A DNA stretch of 64,000 nucleotides, taken from NCBI GenBank assembly GCA_944323685.1, contig CALUTJ010000011.1, positions 1 to 64,000 on the forward strand. The letters run 5' to 3'. Shown one piece after another: positions 8,485 to 17,335 of the stretch. The position numbers and the translations under genes were made by a program. The stretch is from Candidatus Gastranaerophilales bacterium (lineage in GTDB: Bacteria > Cyanobacteriota > Vampirovibrionia > Gastranaerophilales > Gastranaerophilaceae). How positions within the stretch are numbered: the first letter of the stretch is position 1; each line of letters starts with the position of its first letter. The notes below the pieces were generated by a model. That model was not told the DNA's origin, did no database searches, and was given only the letters and a program-made list of their open reading frames with translations.

Positions 8485-10437
8485 CTATAAGTTTTCGCCG
8501 GCAGAAGCAACGTCTTCAGTGTCTTTGATGATATGAGGAGTTATCATAATAACAAGCTCGCTCTTTGTGTTAGAAGTTGTTGTGCTTCTGAAGACTGAAC
8601 CAATGACAGGTAAATCACCGAGTATCGGGAGTTTTGATATATTCTTGTGTTCTTCTTCCTGAATCAAACCGCCGAGTACAAGCGTTTCACCGTCCTTGAT
8701 TCTTATGTTGGAAAGTTCAAGATTTCTTCTCTGCAATAAAGTTGCAGCGATAATCTGACCTTGACCGGTAGAGCTCGGAGCCATAATTTGCTCTTTGATA
8801 GTTGCGTAATTAGGCATTAAATTCAAAGTAACATAACCATCAGGGCTGATGAACGGAACTAATTCAACAGAAATACCGTTATCTTCACCGATTTCATATG
8901 TTCTTGATACCCCAGCTGTACCAACTGTACCTGATGTCATGATTTCTTCTTCTGTTGTTTTAACGTAATCAGAAGTCAAGTTAATAACTGATTTTTTACC
9001 GTTAGTTACCATAACCTTCGGATTAGCAAGCATTCTGCCTTTTCCGTTTTCAATCAAATAGCTCATAGCCCAAGAAACAGTGCTTCTGCCGTGATATCTG
9101 AAGTAATTTGTGGAAGCTGCCCCTTGAGAAGATGAACTGCTTCCGTCACTGCCTTCCGTTGCAGGAGCATATGACTGGAAGGGTCTGCCGGTAAAGAATA
9201 TTGCTGAAGATTGTCCTTGTGTATTGCTATAAGGACGCAAACCTCTGTCACCATCAAACATTGTTGAAACAAACGGAGTCAAAAGAGCCCAGGTGTTTTG
9301 GAAATCTTTAGAACCGCTTTCGGATAATTCAACAATCTGTACTTCAACGTATGCTTGCGGCTGTTTTTTGTCATTAGCGGCAATAAAATCTTTAACCATA
9401 TCAGCCTGTGCTTCAGAACCGCCGGTAATTGTCAATGTACCATTCTGAGGGAAGTAAGTGACAGTCAAAGCAGAACCCTGCAAAGAAACTAATCCGTTTG
9501 CATTAAGGCTGTTTTTTACGGAACATGCCACTACACCACCACCAAGCGAGATATTTCCGGCAAGTGAAGAACTGCCGCCGCCTGAAGAACTGCCGCCGCC
9601 TGAAGAACCGCCGCCAAGCTCAGCAGCACCGCCGGTCATAAAACCACCGAAGCCACCTGACGAACTACCGCCTGAAGAACCGCCGCCTGCACCTTGATCA
9701 TTTGTGAATAAGGAAGAACAAATCAGCTGAGCCATTTCTTTTGGTGTAGTATGATTTACTCTAAATGTTACAGTTTGAGGCTTAACATCCAATTTAGTAA
9801 CAATTTTTTGTGCCATTTTGTAATCATTAGATGTACCGAATATAATCAATTCGTTTGTCTGCGGGTTTGTAACAACAATCTGTCCGTTTGACAAACCGGG
9901 TCTGTTTCTTGAAAACACGTTGTTATTTAAAAACGCAGCAAGTTTTGATGCGTCAGCATACTTAACCGGCAATGTCATCATATTCTGTTTTGACATATCT
10001 GAAGACATGCTTGCAGATTTTGACATAACAACAAGCGTTCCTTTGTCCATAAAATATGTTAAATCATTTGCCTGTAATATCATTTTAAAAGCATCGTTCA
10101 ATGTCACATTTACAAGATCCAGTGTAACTGTTCCCGCGACTGAACTATGAAAAATAATGTTCAACCCTGCTTTATCAGCAATCATACGCAAGGTTTGCTT
10201 CAAATCTGATTCTCTTAAAGAAACATTTATCTTTCTGTTTCCGTTGGTCAGTTCAACAGCACCATCTAACGGTACAGAATTTTTGTATTCCGTTCTCAAA
10301 GCAGGTCTGGAAACAGATGCCTGCATTGCGGCACTTGCCGGTAAACAATACCCCAAGGTTACAGCCAGAGCAAGTGTACAAGCACCTGCGACTGCTAAAT
10401 AACTTTTTGCCTTTTTTTGTTTTCTGTCAATAAACAT
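8485..10437 (-). CDS. pilQ: Type IV pilus secretin PilQ
   Basis: A 650-residue outer-membrane secretin through which the pilus exits. There is a signal peptide with a long n-region (hydrophobic about 17-37, ASA cleavage). A secretin/TonB N-terminal (STN) domain follows at about 68-140, then an N1-type domain (about 155-245). A glycine/serine-rich insertion lies at about 252-300, and the secretin beta-domain at about 345-640 ends in GGLIQEEEHKNISKLPILGD and LVIMITPHII. The Gly/Ser block is a low-complexity repeat and may vary between strains. It is followed by the 8433-8463 hairpin and pilB. Length fits PilQ/GspD proteins. Confidence 0.93.
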   Translation of the reverse strand: MFIDRKQKKAKSYLAVAGACTLALAVTLGYCLPASAAMQASVSRPALRTEYKNSVPLDGAVELTNGNRKINVSLRESDLKQTLRMIADKAGLNIIFHSSVAGTVTLDLVNVTLNDAFKMILQANDLTYFMDKGTLVVMSKSASMSSDMSKQNMMTLPVKYADASKLAAFLNNNVFSRNRPGLSNGQIVVTNPQTNELIIFGTSNDYKMAQKIVTKLDVKPQTVTFRVNHTTPKEMAQLICSSLFTNDQGAGGGSSGGSSSGGFGGFMTGGAAELGGGSSGGGSSSGGGSSSLAGNISLGGGVVACSVKNSLNANGLVSLQGSALTVTYFPQNGTLTITGGSEAQADMVKDFIAANDKKQPQAYVEVQIVELSESGSKDFQNTWALLTPFVSTMFDGDRGLRPYSNTQGQSSAIFFTGRPFQSYAPATEGSDGSSSSSQGAASTNYFRYHGRSTVSWAMSYLIENGKGRMLANPKVMVTNGKKSVINLTSDYVKTTEEEIMTSGTVGTAGVSRTYEIGEDNGISVELVPFISPDGYVTLNLMPNYATIKEQIMAPSSTGQGQIIAATLLQRRNLELSNIRIKDGETLVLGGLIQEEEHKNISKLPILGDLPVIGSVFRSTTTSNTKSELVIMITPHIIKDTEDVASAGENL

Positions 10438-10471
10438 TTATTGATGACTCCTATTAATTATTTGTATTTAG

Positions 10472-11623
10472 TTAAAATTGAATGGCATTTTTTGCAGCGC
10501 TGTTATAAGCACCGCCAAATTTGCTTGATAAGTTAGAAACCGGGTTCAATTCAATATTACTTCCGACAGCTTCACCAACCGTAGCCTGATATATATTTGA
10601 ATTGTACTTAATAGTTACCGAATTCTTTGTAATATCCATAATCTGATAACCGTTTACGGAATCCCCTTTATGCACCAGATAATCAGAACCGCCGATGTTT
10701 ACAATAGCAGACGGTTTTGCACTATCATACATAATACCGGATATTTTAGTTTGAACAACTTCTGTTACGGCAGGGTCTTCCATCGGAACATCAGCAGGCG
10801 GCGCAATCAAATCAAATTTAGGTGCTTTGACTTCCGCAACTTTTTCAGCGTAAGGTACAAACGGGTCAACTCTTCCGCCTGATGCAACCGGTATTGTCAC
10901 ACGTTTTGAACCGCTGCCAAATCCGAAGTGCAATTTATCCTTTTCCTCGTCTATTTTCTTTTTCAAATCTGCTCTTTCTTGATTTGATAAAGTCTTATCA
11001 TTTTCAAGTTTATCCTGAGCGGCTTTCAACTCATCTTCTTTTTGCGCAGCCTGCTCGGGATTTTCTCCAACAACCGGTTCATCTAAATTTACATCAACCG
11101 TTGCGGTATTTTCATCAGCCGGCTTAGCGGCAACATCTTGAGCTGGTGGATTTTCTGCTGCCTGCTGTGCAGTCTGGTCAACAAAATAATCGCCGGCAGC
11201 CTGTTCCGGAGCAGAAGCCGGTGCCATGAATTTTTTATAATAGAATAAACCGCCTGCTGCAAGTGCGATAATAACAAGAATAACAATGAAAACCATACCG
11301 CTACAGCCTTTACCAGCAGCAGGAGCGGGAGTTTGCTGAGGCTCGAACTGCTGTGCATCATCCTGAGCAGCACCATCCATAACCGGCTGGTTTAATATAT
11401 CATCCATATCCGGCATGCCGTTTTCCTCAGGCGGCAACTGTTGCCCTGATTGAACAGAAGGCTCAGTATAAGAACTCATATCCAAAAAGTCATCACCGGC
11501 GCCATCAGCCGGTACTTCACTATCCCCGAATGAAAATTCCTGACCCGGATTATTCCCGTCACTATTATCCGAAAACGCGTCGAAACTTTCATATATATTT
11601 GAGTCGTCTAATTCTCCAAACAT
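10472..11623 (-). CDS. PilP-like inner-membrane lipoprotein-equivalent with TM anchor
   Basis: A 383-residue protein with an acidic, Gln/Pro-rich cytoplasmic part (1-105), one membrane span (about 109-127), a periplasmic coiled-coil (about 180-235) and a C-terminal domain (about 250-365). The C-terminal domain has the PilP/GspC HR pattern: GRVDPFVPY, then KISGIMYDSAKPSAIVNIGG, then YLVHKGDSVNGYQIMDI. PilP links the PilMNO platform to the PilQ secretin. Here it is anchored by a transmembrane helix with a large cytoplasmic extension instead of the usual lipobox. It is the first gene of the pilP-pilQ-pilB-pilC run and has its own promoter at 11722-11750. Confidence 0.75.
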   Translation of the reverse strand: MFGELDDSNIYESFDAFSDNSDGNNPGQEFSFGDSEVPADGAGDDFLDMSSYTEPSVQSGQQLPPEENGMPDMDDILNQPVMDGAAQDDAQQFEPQQTPAPAAGKGCSGMVFIVILVIIALAAGGLFYYKKFMAPASAPEQAAGDYFVDQTAQQAAENPPAQDVAAKPADENTATVDVNLDEPVVGENPEQAAQKEDELKAAQDKLENDKTLSNQERADLKKKIDEEKDKLHFGFGSGSKRVTIPVASGGRVDPFVPYAEKVAEVKAPKFDLIAPPADVPMEDPAVTEVVQTKISGIMYDSAKPSAIVNIGGSDYLVHKGDSVNGYQIMDITKNSVTIKYNSNIYQATVGEAVGSNIELNPVSNLSSKFGGAYNSAAKNAIQF

Positions 11624-11721
11624 TTACACTCTCTTTTTTATACTTCTTCTTCGTAACCTTAATTCTAATTTTATTAGCCATGTACGTTATTGATAACATA
11701 CGAACAGCCTATTTTAATATA

Positions 11722-11750
11722 ATTCTATTACAGTATTGAAAATTAGGCAA
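11722..11750 (-). promoter_or_regulatory. Promoter of the pilP-Q-B-C operon
   Basis: Minus-strand TTGCCT (11745-11750) and TAGAAT (11722-11727) with a 17-bp spacer, about 95 nt upstream of the pilP-like start. This gives the downstream half of the pilus genes independent transcription from pilMNO. Confidence 0.5.
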
Positions 11751-11880
11751 ATTTTTATTCCAATATTCTCCATATAGTGGATTAGCATTACAAAAAAACA
11801 TAATTATTACTTGCTTTTCGACGTTATACAACGGAATAAATTATAAAAAACCGACCAAAAGATGTACTGTACTTGTTAAT

Positions 11881-12058
11881 TGTCCGAGAAAAATTCGTGA
11901 TAAGGAGCAAAGTGACGTGAACGAATTTTTGGAGTGTCACATTGTTCACATAGTGAAGCCATTTTTCAGGCTTCACCACAGTTCAGCCGAAAAAGAAGGC
12001 AAAGGTGAGCAGTGACGGCTCGAAGGCTCGAGGCGGCAACTGCGACACTAGATTAGAT
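11881..12058 (+). repeat. Dispersed repeat, copy 1 (inverted partner at 60372-60493)
   Basis: Starts TGTCCGAGAAAAATTCGTG and ends CTAGATTAGA; almost identical to the minus strand of 60372-60493, except for an extra about 55 bp in the middle. It carries the hairpin AAAAATTCGT...ACGAATTTTT. The two copies are in opposite orientation and bracket 48.3 kb. Confidence 0.85.
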
Positions 12059-12155
12059 ATACCTTTATTTTTAAATTAATAATATTCTATCCTTGCTGCT
12101 TCACATTAATTAACAATACGGTTTTTTTGTCACTAAAACATATATAATAAAGACT

Positions 12156-13862
12156 ATGAGCGATATTATCCTTACGGCACCGGTTAAAAAACCGGAAGAC
12201 ATTGAAAACTTTATACGGCATGTCAAATGCAGGAGTTTTTATGTATATCATCATAAGTTTTTGGACAACAATTTTGACTATGTTAACGAGTTTATAGAAA
12301 AAGCTCATGCCAATAATTGCAAAATTTATGTTAATTTTAAACACAACATAACTGAAGAAGATTTAATAGAAATTAAAAAATTTATAACCTTTTTAAAGCA
12401 TACTAAAATTGACGGTATTTTTATAAACAGTTATGCAATACTAGAAGCGATAAAAACACAGAACTTACCGTATAAGGTAATTGCCGATTCTTATTTTGAT
12501 ATTCATAATCTTGCGGGTATTGATTTTATAAACATGTTCCACAAGGTTGATCAGGTGATTATTACGGAAGAAATTTACATGAAAAATATTGCCAAAATAA
12601 AGCAATATAAAAATATTTCTCTTGCTATAGACTCAGACAACCTGCCGTGGTGTGCAGAAGACATAAAAAAATTAAATGCAATAGATTCAGTAGTCATAAA
12701 GGGAAAATTTGCAAATTCTCAAGAGATTTTGGACGGCATAGAGCTTGTTGAAAAAATACTTGAAAAGCCTAAAATGTTCAAAAACCAGAACCTGCCGTTT
12801 AAGCATGTAAGAAAAAGCATCTACCAAACAAATCACTTTTCAGGAGAAATGATTTGCGCACAGGGTTCCAATTTTAAATTTTCAAGAAATATCCAGCGTT
12901 TTGAATGGGAAAACAAGCGTCCCCGTTTAAAAAAAGATTACGATTACTCAAAAATCGAATTACCCAAAATCAACTTAAGACTAAGTTCTATTGCACAACT
13001 CGACGATTTAAAAAAATTTATATCAAAGACCGGTTTTAACCCAGTTTACTCCATAGAATACGGTGAAATATTAAGCACGTGCGATCTTGCTAAAAGCAGC
13101 TTTCATCAAATAATAACAAAAGTCAAAAAATTCTGTTTTAATTACGGAATACATTTACAGCTCAGCACACCGAGAATCCTCATTGAAAGAGATTTTGACC
13201 GAGTATATGAATATGTAAAAAATTTATGTCTTACAGAGCCGATTCCCTCTTCTATTATAATAAATAATATAGGATACCTGTGGACTTTTATTAATGATGA
13301 TGAATTGCACCGCATACCGGTTGAAATAGGTCAGGGCATAAATCTTTTAAACAGCATGTCAATAAAATGTTTAAACAACTTACATCCGATAGATACGGTT
13401 GATTTCAGTTCGTTTGAAAATATTACCAATATAAAAAACTGCATAAAAAAAGTTAAAAATATTATTCCTAATAAAAAGCTGACAATTGCCGGCAATGTAA
13501 GGGTACCCTCACTTGGCCTTTGTCCTTTAAATAACGATACAGCGATAGTTTCAAGACTTTCTTGCAAAGCGCCATGTCATAACGGAAATTATGCACTCAA
13601 AGACCCGTATTTAAAGAAGGTATTGCCTTTTGTAGTAGACGGTTTTTGCAGAATGCACATGTTTAAAGATTACATCTTACACCTTTATGAATACGTACCT
13701 AAACTTGAAAAAATAGGTATAAACGAATTTATCATAGATTTATCGGATCTTCCGCCTAAATATGTAAGTATTCTTTTAACTCACTTTTTAAATGCTCTGG
13801 CTGGTTTTGAAAAGCCCGACAGAGAAACCGTTGAAGAATACTGTATAAAAGATTTGGTATAA
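12156..13862 (+). CDS. U32-peptidase-family-like protein
   Basis: A 568-residue soluble protein with no signal peptide. The first half alternates beta strands and helices like the TIM-barrel part of U32 family proteins (LTAPVKKPEDIENFI..., IYVNFKHNITEEDL, VIADSYFDIHNLAG). The C-terminal part has LSCKAPCHNGNYALKD and VDGFCRMHMFKDY, resembling the cysteine-rich region of the family. U32 members include collagenase-like proteins and tRNA/ubiquinone hydroxylation enzymes, so the substrate cannot be inferred. A TATAAT lies 8 bp before the ATG and there is no Shine-Dalgarno, suggesting a very short leader. It is transcribed away from the pilus operon and converges on the phage lysis genes. Confidence 0.6.
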   Translation: MSDIILTAPVKKPEDIENFIRHVKCRSFYVYHHKFLDNNFDYVNEFIEKAHANNCKIYVNFKHNITEEDLIEIKKFITFLKHTKIDGIFINSYAILEAIKTQNLPYKVIADSYFDIHNLAGIDFINMFHKVDQVIITEEIYMKNIAKIKQYKNISLAIDSDNLPWCAEDIKKLNAIDSVVIKGKFANSQEILDGIELVEKILEKPKMFKNQNLPFKHVRKSIYQTNHFSGEMICAQGSNFKFSRNIQRFEWENKRPRLKKDYDYSKIELPKINLRLSSIAQLDDLKKFISKTGFNPVYSIEYGEILSTCDLAKSSFHQIITKVKKFCFNYGIHLQLSTPRILIERDFDRVYEYVKNLCLTEPIPSSIIINNIGYLWTFINDDELHRIPVEIGQGINLLNSMSIKCLNNLHPIDTVDFSSFENITNIKNCIKKVKNIIPNKKLTIAGNVRVPSLGLCPLNNDTAIVSRLSCKAPCHNGNYALKDPYLKKVLPFVVDGFCRMHMFKDYILHLYEYVPKLEKIGINEFIIDLSDLPPKYVSILLTHFLNALAGFEKPDRETVEEYCIKDLV

Positions 13863-13874
13863 CCGCAAAAATGG

Positions 13875-13914
13875 CAAAAAAAAGCCCCGTTGAGGAAAAA
13901 GAAAGAAACGGGGC
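13875..13914 (-). terminator. Terminator of the phage lysis genes
   Basis: Stem GCCCCGTT/AACGGGGC (13884-13891 with 13907-13914); on the minus strand it is followed by eight T residues. It closes the minus-strand phage operon 12 bp after the muramidase stop codon. Confidence 0.85.
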
Positions 13915-13925
13915 AAGATATATGT

Positions 13926-14384
13926 TCATCCGAGATTATTTATTTCTGTTTTTAAAGCATTTAAGCGGTTTAACCAGCCATTGAGAAAAATTTTTTGATT
14001 GCCGTATTGAGCAAATTCCTTATACTTTTCCTCTCTGGCTTTTATAAACAGTTCGGGGTATTTCCACGCTGCGGCTTTCATAAACTGTTTTACACGATTC
14101 ACACCCATGTTGACAGCTGTGTCAAAAGCCAAAAACGCAAATTGCGGGGACATTTTGTCACACCCCGCTTTAAGCCAGTAATTTTGGTAATATATTTTTT
14201 TGACTTCATCTCTTGTAATGTACTTAATGTCTTTTGATGGCAATTTTTGTGACATAAGCCAGTTATTGTATGTGTTTTGAGTAATTCCATAATTAGTTGC
14301 ACCGCCTTTATCATATTTGTTGTTAACATATCCGCCCTCCCATTTGAGAACAAATAAAAGGGCGGTTTCAAATAAATTTTCCAT
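13926..14384 (-). CDS. Phage endolysin, GH108 muramidase
   Basis: A 152-residue glycoside hydrolase family 108 (ZliS-like) lysozyme. The catalytic glutamate is in the N-terminal KWEGGYVNN (Glu16), followed by DKGGATNYGITQNTY, the family signature. A C-terminal peptidoglycan-binding part follows (FLNGWLNRLNAL). It degrades host peptidoglycan at lysis. There is no signal peptide, so it needs the adjacent holin-like proteins for export. The start is supported by GGAG 8 nt upstream. It is the last gene of the phage operon. Confidence 0.92.
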   Translation of the reverse strand: MENLFETALLFVLKWEGGYVNNKYDKGGATNYGITQNTYNNWLMSQKLPSKDIKYITRDEVKKIYYQNYWLKAGCDKMSPQFAFLAFDTAVNMGVNRVKQFMKAAAWKYPELFIKAREEKYKEFAQYGNQKIFLNGWLNRLNALKTEINNLG

Positions 14385-14405
14385 ATAATTGCTCCGATTA
14401 TAGCT

Positions 14406-14672
14406 TTAGTTATTTGTACTTCCGTGCCATTGGACAATACTGATTAAAAGCGTTTTTACGTCATTAACGTTTTTATCAATACTATCCATGCGGTTTTCAA
14501 GACTGGTATGGTTATCTCTGTAAGTTTTATCCGACACATAATGGTCAGCTACGTATTCAATAAGCTCAGACTTTACCTCCGCAATTTGATCGGGAGTAAC
14601 AAAAATTTTGTACTGTAAAAAGAACATTATTAAAACAATAACCAGAGGAGCGTATTCAATAATGGTATCCAC
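14406..14672 (-). CDS. Small membrane-anchored lysis-module protein
   Basis: An 88-residue protein with one N-terminal membrane span (about 8-24) and a helical, heptad-containing tail (30-80). The shape matches XhlA-like or spanin-like accessory lysis proteins of phages. Its position between the endolysin and the other small lysis genes supports that, but no diagnostic motif is present. Confidence 0.6.
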   Translation of the reverse strand: MDTIIEYAPLVIVLIMFFLQYKIFVTPDQIAEVKSELIEYVADHYVSDKTYRDNHTSLENRMDSIDKNVNDVKTLLISIVQWHGSTNN

Positions 14673-14684
14673 TTATTACCCCCT

Positions 14685-14924
14685 TTAGTTATACTTTTTA
14701 AAATCGTTGACCAGATGCACAAACTTTAACCTGTGCGCAAAAGTCATTTTAGACTTATAGTTTTGTGCAATGTCTATAATTTGTTCGGCAATGTCTACAG
14801 CTTTTTTGTAATCTTTTTTATTTTCAATTATTTCTGTCTGGACTTGATTTTCGACCTTAGATTTTTCAAATTCAAAAAATTTAGCCAGTACATTGCCGAT
14901 TGAGTTAATTATGAAGGAAAACAT
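14685..14924 (-). CDS. Small phage protein of the lysis module
   Basis: A 79-residue protein with an amphipathic N-terminal helix and a charged body (KKDYKKAVDIAEQIIDIAQNY, RLKFVHLVNDFKKYN). Its start codon overlaps the stop of the upstream holin-like gene, so the two are translationally coupled. I do not recognise a function; proteins of this shape are common beside holins in siphophages. Confidence 0.6.
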   Translation of the reverse strand: MFSFIINSIGNVLAKFFEFEKSKVENQVQTEIIENKKDYKKAVDIAEQIIDIAQNYKSKMTFAHRLKFVHLVNDFKKYN

Positions 14925-15130
14925 TAAGATTCCGCCTTTGATGATGTCTTAACCTTATGTTCATCTACAATAACGTTAATTAACCCGATGATACCAAGCG
15001 CACAGGCAATTATTGCATCGGCAAGTTCAGGTTTTAACACAACCCCAAAAGCAGCAAGTACAGAAAACAACCCTTTATAAGTACTTGATTGATTAAGATA
15101 TTTTAAAATAGTTTCTGTTATTTTATTCAT
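14924..15130 (-). CDS. Holin-like protein
   Basis: A 68-residue protein with an N-terminal amphipathic helix (ILKYLNQSSTYKGL), two short hydrophobic segments (about 21-33 and 38-56) around KPELADAI, and a charged tail. This is the pattern of r1t-type phage holins that form the lysis pore. I place the start at 15130, 8 bp inside the end of the upstream gene. The longer frame to 15313 overlaps that gene completely and is not phage-like. Confidence 0.75.
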   Translation of the reverse strand: MNKITETILKYLNQSSTYKGLFSVLAAFGVVLKPELADAIIACALGIIGLINVIVDEHKVKTSSKAES

Positions 15131-15698
15131 TTGTATCCTCACTTTCTGTATATTGTTCTGCCTGTGCAACAACAGCATTATAATTAACGGTAAGAAGTTC
15201 CAGCTCCGCAATTGATTGAGCATTGTCAACAGCCGCCAGCAATTCACTTGTTTCAAATTCAATATTTGAAACAATACTTGTCGCAACCGCACACATCTGC
15301 ACAAACTGCTCATATGTCAAAGTTACGGGGTTGTAGTCATAATCAAGCCAGACTATAGTATCTTCTTGTTTAGATATTGCAAGTTGAGCCGACAACCTTA
15401 TTTGAGCCCTGTCATCACAATCAAAATGCGCATTGTTAAAATAAAAACCTGCCTTAAAAGCAGTTTCTTTGGAATTATTTATTTCTTCTGTTTTTACTTG
15501 CTTCGCTTCTGCTAACAATTCGTCTTGAATTTCATTAGCAAAAACAAATTTATTGTTTCTGTACAAAATTTCCTTTTCTGTTTCTTTTATTTCAAGCCCC
15601 CTATACTGTGGGATAAAAAGCAAAGTATTTATTAATTTCTGCTTGTCTGTGTCAAATAATACAATTTTATTTTCTTGTTCAATATAATAATTAGTCAT
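15123..15698 (-). CDS. Tail fibre assembly protein-like (DUF4376-like)
   Basis: A 191-residue soluble protein. The C-terminal half, FNNAHFDCDDRAQIRLSAQL, then TIVWLDYDYNPVTLTYEQF, matches the DUF4376/tail fibre assembly pattern (FDCD, then I-W-D, then L-T). Such proteins act as chaperones or caps for the fibre gene directly upstream, whose last codons overlap this start by 8 bp. The N-terminal half is not recognised. Confidence 0.7.
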   Translation of the reverse strand: MTNYYIEQENKIVLFDTDKQKLINTLLFIPQYRGLEIKETEKEILYRNNKFVFANEIQDELLAEAKQVKTEEINNSKETAFKAGFYFNNAHFDCDDRAQIRLSAQLAISKQEDTIVWLDYDYNPVTLTYEQFVQMCAVATSIVSNIEFETSELLAAVDNAQSIAELELLTVNYNAVVAQAEQYTESEDTNE

Positions 15699-17307
15699 TT
15701 ACAACTCCTTGTGCATAAATAAAAATAAACCGATTAATGCTGAGGTTATAACCTGAATACCCAATTACAATTTTATCCCCCTTTTTGCAAGGGAGAAAAA
15801 CACCTGAAGTGTATGGGCCGTTGGCAACAGCGTTTTTAGTTATAATTCCGTTAGTATCATTGCTTAAAGAAGCCCAACCGTTTAAACTTTGTCCTGTTGT
15901 TATGTATAAGGAGAAATACCCGTCAGCCGGTGCAATATACTCGTATCCACTTGGAAGTACAGCTAAATCTATATATTTATCTGATGGCATAGACAGTTTA
16001 GTAATAAATCCGCTATCACCTCTGCTAAGTAAAGTGATAGGTTTATACACCAGCGAATTTGTTATTGCAGCTTCTGATTGTTTAACCAATCCGATATTAC
16101 AGAGTGACACAGTATTCCAAATATCATTGCTATATTGATACCAGTAATTTGTATCAGCCGCATAATACAAAAGTAAACTTCCGTCATCCGGTCGGTCTTT
16201 TAATAATCCGCTGCCGGTTGTCTGTAAAGACTGTAGTAATATATCCGGTGTTTGCTCATCATATACAAAAAATAAATTTTCTGTAGTGTTTGAAAAGGCT
16301 GTTAAGGTTTTAGAAATATCTTCACTTAATGTATACTCTATATTGTTTAAAGTCCCGTCACTGTTTCTACCGTTAGAAATTAACAGCTTTAACCCCGATT
16401 TTAGAGTAAGAGTATCAGAGGTAAACTCAACCGCTGCATCGGGTGCTTCCAATACGCAATTTGTTATCTGTGTTTGTCTAAGCGAGTTTGACGCATTAGA
16501 AAGAGAACCAAGCCCTTCATCAACAGTATCTTCAAGTTCCTGAACGGAATCAGCCAAAAACTCCTGAGCATCTATTAATATTTGATTCGGACTTGTAGAA
16601 ACATTACCGACTTTGTAATAAAGAAATTTGTTGGTTGATTGAGGCTGCACGGTATCAGATTTGCCATACAAACCGTTATTAGAAACATCGCCTGTTCTGG
16701 AATTTGTTGAAGTTCTTACACCGTTTTGCTGACCGTTGTTGGTTATATAACAATTACCGGGGTCTCCCAAATCAGCGTTTGAACCTGTAAGATAAATAGG
16801 CGAGTGCTGGTGATTAGGCAAACCTGCCTCGTTAAACTGATTCAATTTAGTATCATCGGTAGTAAACTGCATAAACCAGTTGTTGCGCGGAAGATAAAAC
16901 TGCTGATTTGTCTTGTCAAGAATATAAAAATCAGCAATACCTGTTTGATAAAACAGCCGGTCTATGACATCTTTTTGAGAGATATCCGCTATATAATGAC
17001 CGGTTAATGACTGTACGCAGCTTATTTCTCTATATGTTACGGACACGCCCTCATCAAATTCTTCAATTATCTGATTAACAGCGTCAGGATATGTCATTGT
17101 AACAAGCCCGCCTTGAATCACCCAGCCAATAGCTTCTTCTCCTATTAATTTGCGGTCGGTTATTTTTATATCAAACAACCTGAAGCCATCACCATTTTGA
17201 GAATTGTACTTAAGATGCATTAAACAATCGTTTAAAACATCGGTGTTACATGGAGATACACCCGAAACCGTCGGATTATCTGTCCATGTGTAAGATTGAT
17301 TATCCAT
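15691..17307 (-). CDS. Phage tail fibre / collar-type protein
   Basis: A 538-residue virion protein downstream of the J-like tip gene. The middle (about 165-235) has HQHSPIYLTGSNADLGDPGN and DVSNNGLYGKSDTVQPQSTN followed by FLYYKVG, as in phage tail collar domains. The C-terminal 230 residues are beta-rich and probably bind the host surface. A short coiled coil (about 255-275) may trimerise it. Receptor specificity cannot be read from the sequence. Confidence 0.75.
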   Translation of the reverse strand: MDNQSYTWTDNPTVSGVSPCNTDVLNDCLMHLKYNSQNGDGFRLFDIKITDRKLIGEEAIGWVIQGGLVTMTYPDAVNQIIEEFDEGVSVTYREISCVQSLTGHYIADISQKDVIDRLFYQTGIADFYILDKTNQQFYLPRNNWFMQFTTDDTKLNQFNEAGLPNHQHSPIYLTGSNADLGDPGNCYITNNGQQNGVRTSTNSRTGDVSNNGLYGKSDTVQPQSTNKFLYYKVGNVSTSPNQILIDAQEFLADSVQELEDTVDEGLGSLSNASNSLRQTQITNCVLEAPDAAVEFTSDTLTLKSGLKLLISNGRNSDGTLNNIEYTLSEDISKTLTAFSNTTENLFFVYDEQTPDILLQSLQTTGSGLLKDRPDDGSLLLYYAADTNYWYQYSNDIWNTVSLCNIGLVKQSEAAITNSLVYKPITLLSRGDSGFITKLSMPSDKYIDLAVLPSGYEYIAPADGYFSLYITTGQSLNGWASLSNDTNGIITKNAVANGPYTSGVFLPCKKGDKIVIGYSGYNLSINRFIFIYAQGVVND

Positions 17308-17335
17308 TTTTCCTCCTTTTTTTTGAATAACTTTA

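Noticed and set aside
9458-9697. Pro/Glu-rich plus-strand ORF
   Set aside because: It is the antisense of the glycine/serine-rich insertion of PilQ.
14924-15313. 129-codon version of the holin gene
   Set aside because: The extra 61 codons overlap the upstream gene fully and read as its out-of-frame shadow.
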